Assembly (NCBI GenBank): GCA_030832695.1
Contig: JAURIP010000050.1
Span: forward strand, 1 to 8,960
Direction: 5' to 3'
DNA from: Sediminibacterium sp.
GTDB lineage: Bacteria > Bacteroidota > Bacteroidia > Chitinophagales > Chitinophagaceae
Length of the DNA stretch: 8,960 bases
The notes under the pieces: model-generated
What the model was told of the DNA's origin: nothing
The model's database searches: none
The model's input: the letters and a program-made list of their open reading frames with translations, nothing else
Translations under genes and position numbers: made by a program
Shown: positions 1 through 6,393 of the stretch, in pieces
Layout: every line of letters begins with the position of its first letter
Numbering within the stretch: position 1 is the first letter of the stretch

Positions 1-359
1 CCGTAATAATCCAATCCTCTTTTTTCTAATTTATTAGGTTCGCCTTTAATGGCATTTTTTAATCTGTCGTAATTCCATTTGGCACGTTGGGGCCATAAAT
101 CCTTTCTGGTTACAAAAACCACTATTTGTTTAGCAGTTTTAGCGGCAGATTGTCCAAGGCACAAAGCGGTGTACTTTTCTCTTTCTTCCTTATTCTTGAT
201 CCAATAAAATTCCCATAACTGCATATTGCTGCTATTAGGGGATAGAATGGCTCTTTCCAAGCTTCTTTTGATGACCTCATCTGGCACTTCCACCAATGGA
301 TCAAATTTTCGATTAGAACGGCGACGATCAATTATTTCTTGAAATTCGTTTGAAAGCAT
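1..359 (-). CDS. Nitroreductase family protein, partial (C-terminal part beyond the left edge)
   Basis: An open frame on the minus strand starts with ATG at 359-357 and stays open to the window edge, giving 119 residues. The N-terminus carries the arginine/serine-rich FMN-phosphate signature of nitroreductases (RRRSNRKFD, residues 12-20). It is followed by SPNSSNMQLWEF (residues 40-51), the family's usual 'P-S-x-x-N-x-Q-P-W-x-F' segment at the flavin site, here with Leu in place of Pro. Family members are homodimeric FMN enzymes that use NAD(P)H to reduce nitro compounds, quinones or enones; the substrate cannot be told from this fragment. No signal peptide is seen, so it is probably cytoplasmic. 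Typical members are about 180-230 residues, so roughly half is visible. It is divergent from the serine hydrolase gene at 472. No clear promoter was found upstream. Confidence 0.85.
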   Translation of the reverse strand, partial: MLSNEFQEIIDRRRSNRKFDPLVEVPDEVIKRSLERAILSPNSSNMQLWEFYWIKNKEEREKYTALCLGQSAAKTAKQIVVFVTRKDLWPQRAKWNYDRLKNAIKGEPNKLEKRGLDYY

Positions 360-389
360 GAATTGCTATTTATTTTAATTAATTTACGG

Positions 390-417
390 AACCAAATGGT
401 TGTTGTTATTTAACAAC
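390..417. promoter_or_regulatory. Two adjacent palindromes in the divergent intergenic region, candidate operator
   Basis: Two perfect inverted repeats lie end to end between the divergent nitroreductase and hydrolase genes. The first is AACCA-AA-TGGTT at 390-401. The second is GTTGTTA-TT-TAACAAC at 402-417. Their position, about 30 bases upstream of the nitroreductase start and 55 upstream of the hydrolase start, would suit a regulator of either gene. That is inference: no regulator gene is visible here, and short palindromes arise by chance in AT-rich DNA. Confidence 0.3.
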
Positions 418-432
418 TAAATAATCATTCGG

Positions 433-464
433 TTTGATCCGGGTGCAAATTAAATTAAACTTTA
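433..464 (+). promoter_or_regulatory. Weak candidate promoter for the serine hydrolase gene
   Basis: TTTG at 433-436 is followed after 19 bases by TAAACTTTA (456-464). This resembles the Bacteroidota pattern TTTG / TAnnTTTG, except that the -7 element has one extra base and ends in A. If it is used, transcription would begin within a few bases of the ATG at 472. The call rests only on spacing and partial consensus. Confidence 0.25.
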
Positions 465-471
465 TGAAGCT

Positions 472-1620
472 ATGTTAAAAAGAATTACAATTTTCTTGCT
501 AATCATCCTTGTCCTGTTGGGGGGATTATCTTTTACACCTCAGTTTTCACACTTAAAAAACTTCGCCATCTGGGGGAAACATACTATCCATGACTATAAA
601 ACACATCCTACACGCTTGGTAGCAAGTGGGGGTGCACCTCAATATTGGCCTTTGGATTCAAACTATAATAAAGGAGTCATTCCGGATTCATTAATGGCGG
701 TTATTGATTCAAACGACACACATGCTTTTATTGTCATTCAAAACGGAAAATTATTGTATGAAAAGTATTGGGATGGGTATACATCTAAAACATTAAGTGG
801 GTCTTTTTCGGCTGCGAAAAGTATGATCTCTTTATTAATAGGTATAGCGCTTGACGAAGGGAAAATTAAATCCTTGGACGAGCCTGTCTCAAATTATGTA
901 CCTCATTTTAAAAATGAGGGATTGGACAAAGTGCGCATCAAGGATTTATTGACCATGAGTTCGGGCACCAATTATTATGAATTTGATAAAAGTTATTTTA
1001 GTTTAAATGCTTCGGCCTACTATGGGGACGATGAGGGCTATTTAATAAGCCAGTTAAAAGCTAAGGAGCCAGCTGGTGTAAATTGGGATTATAGAAGTGC
1101 GGATACACAGGTGCTTGGATTTATTGTTGAAAAAGCATTTGGTCAAAATATTTCTGAACTAGTTTCTGAAAGATTCATGAAGCCGATGGGCGCTGAAGCA
1201 GATGCTTTGTGGTTATTGGATGGAAACAAAAAACATGAAAAAGCATTTTGTTGTTTTAATGGGGTAGCACATGACTATGCAAGATTTGGTCAGTTGGTAT
1301 TAAACAATGGGCAATGGAATGGCAAACAAATTGTTTCTGAAAATTATATTAAGGCGGCCACTACACCGGCTTCCTATTTAAAGGATCCTTATGAAAATGG
1401 CAATCCTGTTGATTTTTATGGCTATCAATATTGGATGTTTAAAGAGCAAGGGCATGATGTAGTTGCACAAAATGGTTTGTTTGGACAATATGTATTTATT
1501 ATAAGAGACAAAAATGCGGTCGTGGTTCGACTGGGTGAATCCAAGGTGACAAAACCTATTCATCATCATCAGCCTGAAAATTTTAGTTATGTAGCTGCTG
1601 CTTTGGCATTGTTAAAATAA
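472..1620 (+). CDS. Exported serine hydrolase, beta-lactamase / NylB (6-aminohexanoate-dimer hydrolase) superfamily
   Basis: The product is a 382-residue enzyme of the penicillin-binding-protein/class C beta-lactamase fold (Pfam 'Beta-lactamase' family). Residues 4-20 form a hydrophobic signal peptide or membrane anchor after MLKR, so it should act in the periplasm or at the membrane. The catalytic S-x-x-K box is SAAK (Ser113, Lys116) and the second box is Y-R-S (Tyr207-Ser209) in place of the Y-x-N of true beta-lactamases. The third box, normally K-T-G or H-x-G, appears to be replaced by NGLFGQ (residues 334-339). These variants resemble NylB and related esterases or amide hydrolases more than penicillin-degrading enzymes. 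Antibiotic resistance should therefore not be inferred; the substrate is unknown. The length fits the family. ATG 472 was chosen because it leads directly into the signal sequence. The gene ends 30 bases before a strong terminator and is probably monocistronic. Confidence 0.88.
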   Translation: MLKRITIFLLIILVLLGGLSFTPQFSHLKNFAIWGKHTIHDYKTHPTRLVASGGAPQYWPLDSNYNKGVIPDSLMAVIDSNDTHAFIVIQNGKLLYEKYWDGYTSKTLSGSFSAAKSMISLLIGIALDEGKIKSLDEPVSNYVPHFKNEGLDKVRIKDLLTMSSGTNYYEFDKSYFSLNASAYYGDDEGYLISQLKAKEPAGVNWDYRSADTQVLGFIVEKAFGQNISELVSERFMKPMGAEADALWLLDGNKKHEKAFCCFNGVAHDYARFGQLVLNNGQWNGKQIVSENYIKAATTPASYLKDPYENGNPVDFYGYQYWMFKEQGHDVVAQNGLFGQYVFIIRDKNAVVVRLGESKVTKPIHHHQPENFSYVAAALALLK

Positions 1621-1650
1621 AACAGCATTTTTAAAATAGTTGCGCAATAA

Positions 1651-1680
1651 AAAAGGGTCCCGATGTATCGGGACCCTTTT
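1651..1680. terminator. Bidirectional rho-independent terminator
   Basis: A perfect 14-base inverted repeat, AAAAGGGTCCCGAT at 1651-1664 and its complement at 1667-1680, is separated by two bases and would form a GC-rich stem with a short loop. It ends in T runs on both strands (TTTTT at 1677-1681 on plus; six T on minus from 1654 to 1649). It lies 30 bases after the serine hydrolase stop and 28 bases past the end of the convergent microprotein gene, so it can stop transcription from both sides. Confidence 0.92.
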
Positions 1681-1708
1681 TGGTATAAAATTTTCTGCTT
1701 TAAGTAAA

Positions 1709-1861
1709 CTAAAACAAATCCATTCCTTTTGCAAAATAAGTTAAGGTGCCAGGAAGTGCTAACCAGAAAAATTCTCTTTTAAAAATGATTAATGCAACCA
1801 AAATGATGAACCAAACAGAGAAATAAATCCAAAATTTTTTGGTACTTTTTTGCGCTTCCAT
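1709..1861 (-). CDS. Small hydrophobic membrane protein, 50 residues, unknown function
   Basis: A short minus-strand frame runs from ATG (1861-1859) to TAG (1711-1709). The product begins with a charged, lysine-rich stretch (MEAQKSTKKF). A hydrophobic segment at about residues 10-27 (WIYFSVWFIILVALIIF) looks like a transmembrane helix. A basic break (KRE, 28-30) and a second shorter apolar, aromatic stretch (31-43) follow. It has six Lys/Arg up to residue 29 and many Phe and Trp, typical of inner-membrane microproteins. Support for it being real: a TATATTTG -7 box 37 bases upstream, a strong terminator just beyond its stop, and no competing gene in the 336 bases between the hydrolase and the lipoprotein. 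I do not recognise the family. It could be an accessory to a membrane complex, but nothing in the neighbourhood says which. Confidence 0.65.
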   Translation of the reverse strand: MEAQKSTKKFWIYFSVWFIILVALIIFKREFFWLALPGTLTYFAKGMDLF

Positions 1862-1897
1862 ACTTATTTTATTTTAATGTGTTATTGTTATGATTTG

Positions 1898-1905
1898 CAA
1901 ATATA
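1898..1905 (-). promoter_or_regulatory. Candidate -7 promoter box for the microprotein gene
   Basis: On the minus strand TATATTTG (1905 to 1898) matches the Bacteroidota -7 consensus TAnnTTTG exactly. It lies 36 bases upstream of the ATG, leaving room for a 5' untranslated leader of about 30 bases. No TTG was found at the expected -33 distance, so this is a half-site match. Confidence 0.5.
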
Positions 1906-1956
1906 CAAAAATTCTCAAATGAAATTAAATGTCAATTGCAATAGTTGGTTAGTTGC

Positions 1957-2364
1957 TTACAGTTCTGGGGTGTAGGTATATTTAAGATCTACTTTCCAGC
2001 CATCTTTGGTTTGAATCACTTTTAATTTATGCGCAAGTTTTTCAAATGAATTTTCATAATAGATCACTGAATTTGAACTATCAATGGCACTAATCTCGTT
2101 GATTTGGATGGAGGCTTGTCTGAGTTGTTGTCTGCCTTCCTTGTCAAGTGTGTAATAGTTTTTAGAGATTTGTTCAAGATGACCTTGGTTCGCGCTATCG
2201 GAGATAAGGTAAAATTTTGCTTTCTTAAATTCGCCTTGTAAGCAGCTTTCGATAAAATAACGCCCGCCATCTAACGGGCTGGTAGCGATTTCAAAATCAG
2301 GTTGTTGTTGGCAACTCAAAAGGCAAACACTGGCAAAAATTAAGGTGAATAGCTTTTTAATCAT
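1957..2364 (-). CDS. Small lipoprotein, DUF4878 / NTF2-like type
   Basis: The 135-residue product starts with a lipoprotein signal: MIKK, a hydrophobic stretch, then the lipobox LLSC with the lipidated Cys at residue 18. The mature part has the layout of small NTF2-like DUF4878 lipoproteins. An early helix has aromatic and acidic residues and a 'G-x-F-x-x-A-x-x-Y-L' pattern (GEFKKAKFYL), followed by a beta-rich C-terminal half with a terminal 'G-W-K-V-D-L' strand. No enzymatic motif is visible; the family is mostly uncharacterised and is found at the cell envelope. I chose ATG at 2364-2362. The frame extends two codons further to a TTG at 2370, but that codon lies inside a -7 promoter box, so it is unlikely to be the start. 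The gene is divergent from the amylase gene. The DUF4878 assignment is by pattern and is moderate. Confidence 0.8.
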   Translation of the reverse strand: MIKKLFTLIFASVCLLSCQQQPDFEIATSPLDGGRYFIESCLQGEFKKAKFYLISDSANQGHLEQISKNYYTLDKEGRQQLRQASIQINEISAIDSSNSVIYYENSFEKLAHKLKVIQTKDGWKVDLKYTYTPEL

Positions 2365-2367
2365 ATG

Positions 2368-2375
2368 CAAAGGTA
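2368..2375 (-). promoter_or_regulatory. Candidate -7 promoter box immediately upstream of the lipoprotein start
   Basis: The minus strand reads TACCTTTG (2375 to 2368), an exact TAnnTTTG match in the CC form common in Bacteroidota promoters. Only three bases separate it from the ATG at 2364. If transcription begins the usual six or so bases downstream of the box, the message would have almost no leader. No clear -33 TTG is seen at 19-21 bases. Confidence 0.4.
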
Positions 2376-2416
2376 AGCCAATTATGGAAAAATTGAGGGT
2401 GGATTAACTTGTTTAA

Positions 2417-2447
2417 TTGGCATCTTGGGGCGTTTATATTAATTTTG
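2417..2447 (+). promoter_or_regulatory. Bacteroidota-type promoter for the amylase-pyrF transcript
   Basis: TTG at 2417-2419 and TAATTTTG at 2440-2447 are separated by 20 bases. This fits the -33 TTG / -7 TAnnTTTG architecture with 19-21 base spacing. Transcription would begin near 2453, leaving a leader of roughly 15-20 bases before the ATG at 2470. It is the best promoter match in the window. Confidence 0.6.
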
Positions 2448-2469
2448 AATATAATAAAGAGGGAACCAC

Positions 2470-3801
2470 ATGAAAAAAATAATTCTGTTAGCAACTGTAT
2501 TTTTCGCAGTTCAATCATTTGCTCAGCAAAAGCACCCCTCTTTTATGCAACAAGGCAATATTTACGAAGTCAATATTCGCCAATATACCCCTGAAGGGAC
2601 ATTCAATGCATTTGCAAAGCATATCCCAAGATTAAAAAAAATGGGGGTGCAAACACTCTGGTTAATGCCCATACAGCCAATATCAAATTTTGGTCGCAAA
2701 GGGACTTTGGGTTCCTATTATGCTGTTGCGGATTACACAGCAATCAATCCTGAGTTTGGGACCATGAATGATTTTAATAATTTGATTAAACAAGCACATG
2801 ACTTGGGTATGAAAGTAATTATTGATTATGTGCCTAATCATAGTGGTGCCGATCACCCATGGCTAACTACCCATCCTGATTTTTATGAAAAAGACAGTAC
2901 AGGTAAACCCACCTTTACCGCTGATTGGTCCGACACACGTGAATTGAATTTTGAGAATAAGGAGATGCAGGACAGTATGATCAATACCATGAAATTTTGG
3001 GTAAATAAAACAAAAATTGATGGCTTTAGAGTGGACGTTGCTTGGGGTGTTCCCATCACTTTCTGGACGAAATGTTTGCAAACTTTAAAAGCAATAAGGC
3101 CTTTGTTCTTTTTAGCTGAAGCGGATGATGCCCCATTACACAATGCAGGTTTCGATGCTACTTATACATGGCGAGAATATAATGTAATTAAAGAGGTGGC
3201 TGCAGGTAAAAAAGATGTTCAATCATTAGATACTATTTTTAATACCATTGATACAAGTTTTATGAAGGGGGCTTGGCGATTATATTTCACGAGTAATCAT
3301 GACGAGAACTCTTGGAACAAAGCCGACTTTGAAACTATGCCAGGTATTATACATGCACCCTTTGCCGTTTTAGCATTAACGTATCATCGGACAATGCCAC
3401 TTATTTATAGTGGACAGGAGGAGCCAGTATTAAGAGCACTTCAATTTTTTGAAAAAGACCCTATTCAATTTAGTAAATATGAACGTGCTTCATTTTATAC
3501 TGCATTATTACAATTAAGAAATACCAACAAAGCATTTCGTGATCAGGCCCAATTTAAAAGGTTAGCTGTCAATAATCCAAAAGTAATCATGGCTTACCAA
3601 CGTGTATTTGAAAATGATAAAGTAGTGGTCGTTTTAAATTTATCCAATAAGGCCCAGGTGGGTGATTTAGCATTAAATGGACAAGCAAGTAATTATAAAG
3701 AACTTTTTTCGGGTAAAATCTTTAACAATATTAAACATATCGAATTACCAGCATGGGGCTACCAGGTTTTTGTAAAAATGAATGAAGCAATTAATAGATA
3801 A
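2470..3801 (+). CDS. Secreted alpha-amylase family (GH13) glycoside hydrolase
   Basis: This 443-residue protein has a classic signal peptide (MKK, hydrophobic core, cleavage probably after SFA at residue 18), so it acts in the periplasm or outside. The (beta/alpha)8 barrel holds all four GH13 regions. Region I is DYVPNH (119-124). Region II is GFRVD, with the nucleophile Asp189 and Arg187. Region III is LAEAD, with the acid/base Glu217. Region IV is FTSNHD, ending in Asp278. The catalytic triad is therefore intact. Domain B is short (about 125-160), and a small beta-rich C-terminal domain follows at about 365-440. Family members hydrolyse or transfer alpha-1,4 or alpha-1,6 glucan bonds; the exact substrate is unclear. 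No SusC/SusD pair lies nearby, so this is not a visible polysaccharide utilization locus. pyrF follows after nine bases, implying one transcript. Confidence 0.93.
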   Translation: MKKIILLATVFFAVQSFAQQKHPSFMQQGNIYEVNIRQYTPEGTFNAFAKHIPRLKKMGVQTLWLMPIQPISNFGRKGTLGSYYAVADYTAINPEFGTMNDFNNLIKQAHDLGMKVIIDYVPNHSGADHPWLTTHPDFYEKDSTGKPTFTADWSDTRELNFENKEMQDSMINTMKFWVNKTKIDGFRVDVAWGVPITFWTKCLQTLKAIRPLFFLAEADDAPLHNAGFDATYTWREYNVIKEVAAGKKDVQSLDTIFNTIDTSFMKGAWRLYFTSNHDENSWNKADFETMPGIIHAPFAVLALTYHRTMPLIYSGQEEPVLRALQFFEKDPIQFSKYERASFYTALLQLRNTNKAFRDQAQFKRLAVNNPKVIMAYQRVFENDKVVVVLNLSNKAQVGDLALNGQASNYKELFSGKIFNNIKHIELPAWGYQVFVKMNEAINR

Positions 3802-3810
3802 AATAAACTT

Positions 3811-4623
3811 ATGACTAAAAAAGAATTGGTTGAACAAATAAAATTAAAAAATTCTTATTTATGTGTTGGGTTAGATACAGATATTGAAAAATTACCATCA
3901 GGGTTACCTAAAAATGAAAAGGGGATGATTGCTTTTAATAAAGCTATTATTGATGCAACTGCCCCTTATTGTGTTGGGTATAAAATTAATACAGCGTTTT
4001 ATGAATCCCAAGGGGTGAAGGGTTGGGAAGCCATGGAGGAAAGCTTGGCGCATATTCCAAAAACGCATTTCACAATTGCAGATGCCAAAAGAGGAGATAT
4101 AGGAAACACTTCAGCGCAATATGCAAAAACATTTTTTGAAGTTTTACCTTTTGATGCAATTACTGTAGCCCCTTATATGGGAAGGGATAGTGTGGATCCT
4201 TTTTTAGCCTATACCAATAAGTTTACGATTGTTTTGGGGTTAACCTCAAACGAGGGGAGTCAAAATTTTCAACAGCAAAAATTAGCCAATGGGCAATTTT
4301 TATATGAATCCGTTTTGGAACAAGTGTCCAGCTGGGGCACTCCTGAGCAAATGATGTTTGTGGTTGGAGCGACAAAGGCCACTGATTTAGAAACCATCAG
4401 AAAAATAATTCCAAATCATTTTTTACTCGTGCCAGGTGTTGGCGCGCAAGGAGGTAGTTTGGCCGAGGTGACAAAATTTGGGATCAATGATTCGGTGGGT
4501 TTATTGGTGAATGCAAGTAGAGCAGTAATTTTTGCAAGTAATGGAAATGATTTTGCAGAAAAAGCAGCGATTGCCGCTCATCAATATGCCAACGAAATGA
4601 AAACCTTATTAACTACTTCCTAA
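3811..4623 (+). CDS. pyrF: Orotidine 5'-phosphate decarboxylase
   Basis: This cytoplasmic enzyme converts OMP to UMP, the last step of de novo pyrimidine synthesis. The 270-residue length and the sequence fit the longer 'type 2' PyrF subfamily rather than the roughly 230-residue E. coli type. The active-site D-x-K-R-x-D motif is intact as DAKRGDI (residues 91-97), with Lys93 the expected catalytic lysine and Asp91 and Asp96 its partners. Lys58 (in GYKIN) and the C-terminal phosphate-site stretch, with PGVGAQGG (208-215) and NASRA (234-238), are also present. The start ATG lies nine bases after the amylase stop, in a purine- and A-rich context without a clear ribosome site. It is probably transcribed from the amylase promoter. 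The stop codon lies within a short hairpin (4611-4629). No other pyr gene is in the window. Confidence 0.96.
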   Translation: MTKKELVEQIKLKNSYLCVGLDTDIEKLPSGLPKNEKGMIAFNKAIIDATAPYCVGYKINTAFYESQGVKGWEAMEESLAHIPKTHFTIADAKRGDIGNTSAQYAKTFFEVLPFDAITVAPYMGRDSVDPFLAYTNKFTIVLGLTSNEGSQNFQQQKLANGQFLYESVLEQVSSWGTPEQMMFVVGATKATDLETIRKIIPNHFLLVPGVGAQGGSLAEVTKFGINDSVGLLVNASRAVIFASNGNDFAEKAAIAAHQYANEMKTLLTTS

Positions 4624-4629
4624 GTAGTT
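4611..4629 (+). other. Short hairpin over the pyrF stop codon
   Basis: AACTACTT (4611-4618) and AAGTAGTT (4622-4629) form a perfect 8-base stem with a three-base loop, CCT, whose last base is the first base of the pyrF stop codon. The stem is AT-rich and is followed by TTAAATTAACTTT rather than a proper T run. It is at best a weak terminator or an mRNA-end stabiliser between pyrF and the acyl-CoA dehydrogenase gene. Confidence 0.35.
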
Positions 4630-4634
4630 TAAAT

Positions 4635-4642
4635 TAACTTTA
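4635..4642 (+). promoter_or_regulatory. Weak candidate -7 box before the acyl-CoA dehydrogenase gene
   Basis: TAACTTTA differs from TAnnTTTG only at its last base and lies 31 bases upstream of the ATG at 4674. No TTG is found at the -33 distance. It may give the dehydrogenase-aroK-DUF423 cluster its own start, or the 50-base gap may simply be read through from pyrF. Confidence 0.3.
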
Positions 4643-4673
4643 CAAAATAGAATCACTTAGTAAATTATTTATC

Positions 4674-5858
4674 ATGGCAGTTCGCGCAGATTTATTTGAA
4701 TCACCTGATTATTTCCAATTAGATGAGTTGTTAAATGAAGAACAACGCATGGTCAGAAAAGCTGTTCGTGATTATGTCAAAAAAGAAATTTCACCCATCA
4801 TTGAGGACTACGCACAACGCGCTGAGTTTCCTATGCATATTATAAAACAGCTAGGCGCTCTGGGCTGCTTTGGGCCGACCATTCCAACAGAATATGGTGG
4901 TGGTGGATTGGATTATATTAGTTATGGTTTAATGATGCAAGAATTGGAAAGGGGAGACAGTGGAGTGCGAAGTGCTGCAAGTGTGCAAGGTTCCTTAGTG
5001 ATGCATCCGATTTATGCTTTTGGGGATGACGCGCAAAAGAAAAAATATTTACCAAAGTTGGCGACCGGTGAATGGGTAGGATGTTTTGGATTAACAGAGC
5101 CTGATTATGGGTCTGATCCATTAAGCATGATTACCAATATTAAAGAAGATGGGGGTCATGTGATTTTGAATGGTGCAAAAATGTGGATTAGTAATGCGCC
5201 TATTGCAGACATTGCAGTGGTATGGGCAAAAAATGAAGCAGGTGAAATAGTGGGATTGATTGTTGAGCGAGGAATGGAAGGATTTACAACGCCCACCATT
5301 CATGATAAATGGAGTTTGCGTGCGAGTGCAACTGGCGAATTGGTTTTTGATCATGTACGTGTTCCAAAACAAAATATACTACCTAATATCAAAGGATTAA
5401 AAGGGCCATTAAGTTGTTTAAGTAAAGCCCGTTACGGGATTGCTTGGGGTGCATTAGGGGCCGCAATGGATTGTTATTTTACCGCACTTAAATATAGTCA
5501 GGAACGTTTTCAATTTGGCAAGCCCATTGGTGCTTTTCAGTTACAGCAAAAAAAATTAGTGGAGATGATTACTGAAATCACTAAGGCCCAACTCATGGTA
5601 TGGCGTATTGGTGTATTAATGAATGAAGATCGGGCAACCCCTCAGCAAATTAGTATGGCCAAGCGAAACAGTTGCGAGATGGCAGTGAATATTGTACGAG
5701 ATGCAAGGCAGATTTTAGGTGGGATGGGGATTACTGGCGAATTTTCAATCATGCGACATATGATGAATTTAGAAAGTGTGATTACTTATGAGGGCACACA
5801 TGATATTCATTTGTTAATTACTGGAATGGACATAACAGGGTTTAATGCTTTTAAATAA
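4674..5858 (+). CDS. gcdH: Acyl-CoA dehydrogenase, glutaryl-CoA dehydrogenase type
   Basis: The product is a 394-residue FAD enzyme of the acyl-CoA dehydrogenase family. It matches glutaryl-CoA dehydrogenases, which oxidise and decarboxylate glutaryl-CoA to crotonyl-CoA in lysine and tryptophan breakdown. Signatures: RSAASVQGSLVMHPIYAFG (99-117), close to the human enzyme's substrate-site segment; CFGLTEPDYGSDP (137-149) at the flavin; and SLRASATGELVFD (214-226). The catalytic Glu373 sits in TYEGTHDIH (371-379), also a GCDH hallmark. Domains run in the usual order: alpha N-terminal (about 15-135), beta middle (136-232), alpha C-terminal (250-390). There is no signal peptide, and the protein should be cytoplasmic and pass electrons to ETF. 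No ETF or other lysine-pathway gene is nearby. aroK begins 16 bases downstream. Substrate specificity is inferred from motif similarity, so the gene symbol is likely rather than certain. Confidence 0.92.
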   Translation: MAVRADLFESPDYFQLDELLNEEQRMVRKAVRDYVKKEISPIIEDYAQRAEFPMHIIKQLGALGCFGPTIPTEYGGGGLDYISYGLMMQELERGDSGVRSAASVQGSLVMHPIYAFGDDAQKKKYLPKLATGEWVGCFGLTEPDYGSDPLSMITNIKEDGGHVILNGAKMWISNAPIADIAVVWAKNEAGEIVGLIVERGMEGFTTPTIHDKWSLRASATGELVFDHVRVPKQNILPNIKGLKGPLSCLSKARYGIAWGALGAAMDCYFTALKYSQERFQFGKPIGAFQLQQKKLVEMITEITKAQLMVWRIGVLMNEDRATPQQISMAKRNSCEMAVNIVRDARQILGGMGITGEFSIMRHMMNLESVITYEGTHDIHLLITGMDITGFNAFK

Positions 5859-5874
5859 TTTATAAAAAATAAAG

Positions 5875-6393
5875 ATGGCGGCAGAGAAGATCTTTTTAAT
5901 TGGGTTGATGGGTTCTGGGAAATCGTATTGGTCTAAAAAAATGTCCAAATGGATAAAGTCAGCAGGGTATGATTTGGATGCATTGATTGAAATGAATGAG
6001 GAAAAAACAATCGCAGAAATATTTGCAGAAGATGGGGAGGAAAGCTTTAGAAAAACGGAAACAAAACTATTAAAGTGGTTCAAGGAAAAGAAAAAATATG
6101 TATTAGCCACTGGTGGCGGTACTCCTTGCTTTAATGAAAATATACAATGGATGAAAAAGGAAGGAATCGTTATTTGGTTGGATGAATCTGTGGAAGTTTT
6201 GGTACAACGATTAATTAAGGAAAAAGAACATCGCCCATTGATTGCAAAATTAAATGAACAACAATTGGCTACTTTTTTAGAAGAACAATTAACCAATCGT
6301 TTTTCGTTTTATCAACAAGCCAATTATCGCGTCAGCTCAGACCAAATCACAGAATCAGAATTGAAAAAAATAATCGTAAAACATGTATCGTAA
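5875..6393 (+). CDS. aroK: Shikimate kinase
   Basis: This cytoplasmic enzyme phosphorylates shikimate with ATP, the fifth step of the chorismate pathway to aromatic amino acids. The 172-residue length is typical. The Walker A loop is GLMGSGKS (10-17). The shikimate-binding Asp pair is DLD (33-35, Asp35 aligning with the key Asp), with Arg59 in ESFRKTE. The glycine-rich GGG motif lies at 80-82 in ATGGGT. The LID arginine is Arg120 in HRPLI. All key residues are present, so the enzyme should be active. It sits 16 bases after the dehydrogenase gene, and its last 11 bases overlap the start of the DUF423 gene in another frame. No other aro gene is in the window, so it is separated from its pathway. 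The symbol aroK is used in the general sense; aroL-type naming would be equally possible. Confidence 0.95.
   Translation: MAAEKIFLIGLMGSGKSYWSKKMSKWIKSAGYDLDALIEMNEEKTIAEIFAEDGEESFRKTETKLLKWFKEKKKYVLATGGGTPCFNENIQWMKKEGIVIWLDESVEVLVQRLIKEKEHRPLIAKLNEQQLATFLEEQLTNRFSFYQQANYRVSSDQITESELKKIIVKHVS

Noticed and set aside
122..331. Minus-strand frame of 69 codons
   Set aside because: It overlaps the nitroreductase gene in another frame on the same strand; the nitroreductase frame has recognisable family motifs and this one has none.
472..1620. Antibiotic-resistance beta-lactamase
   Set aside because: The Y-x-N and K-T-G boxes of beta-lactamases are not present in canonical form; a NylB/esterase-like hydrolase fits better.
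2409..2594. Plus-strand frame of 61 codons over the amylase promoter and signal peptide
   Set aside because: It overlaps the amylase gene in another frame and has no motif; the sequence there is explained by the promoter and the signal peptide.
5814..6296. Minus-strand frame of 160 codons opposite aroK
   Set aside because: It is antisense to a well-supported shikimate kinase. The protein is rich in Ser, Phe, Asn and Cys as expected from reading an AT-rich gene backwards, with no motif.
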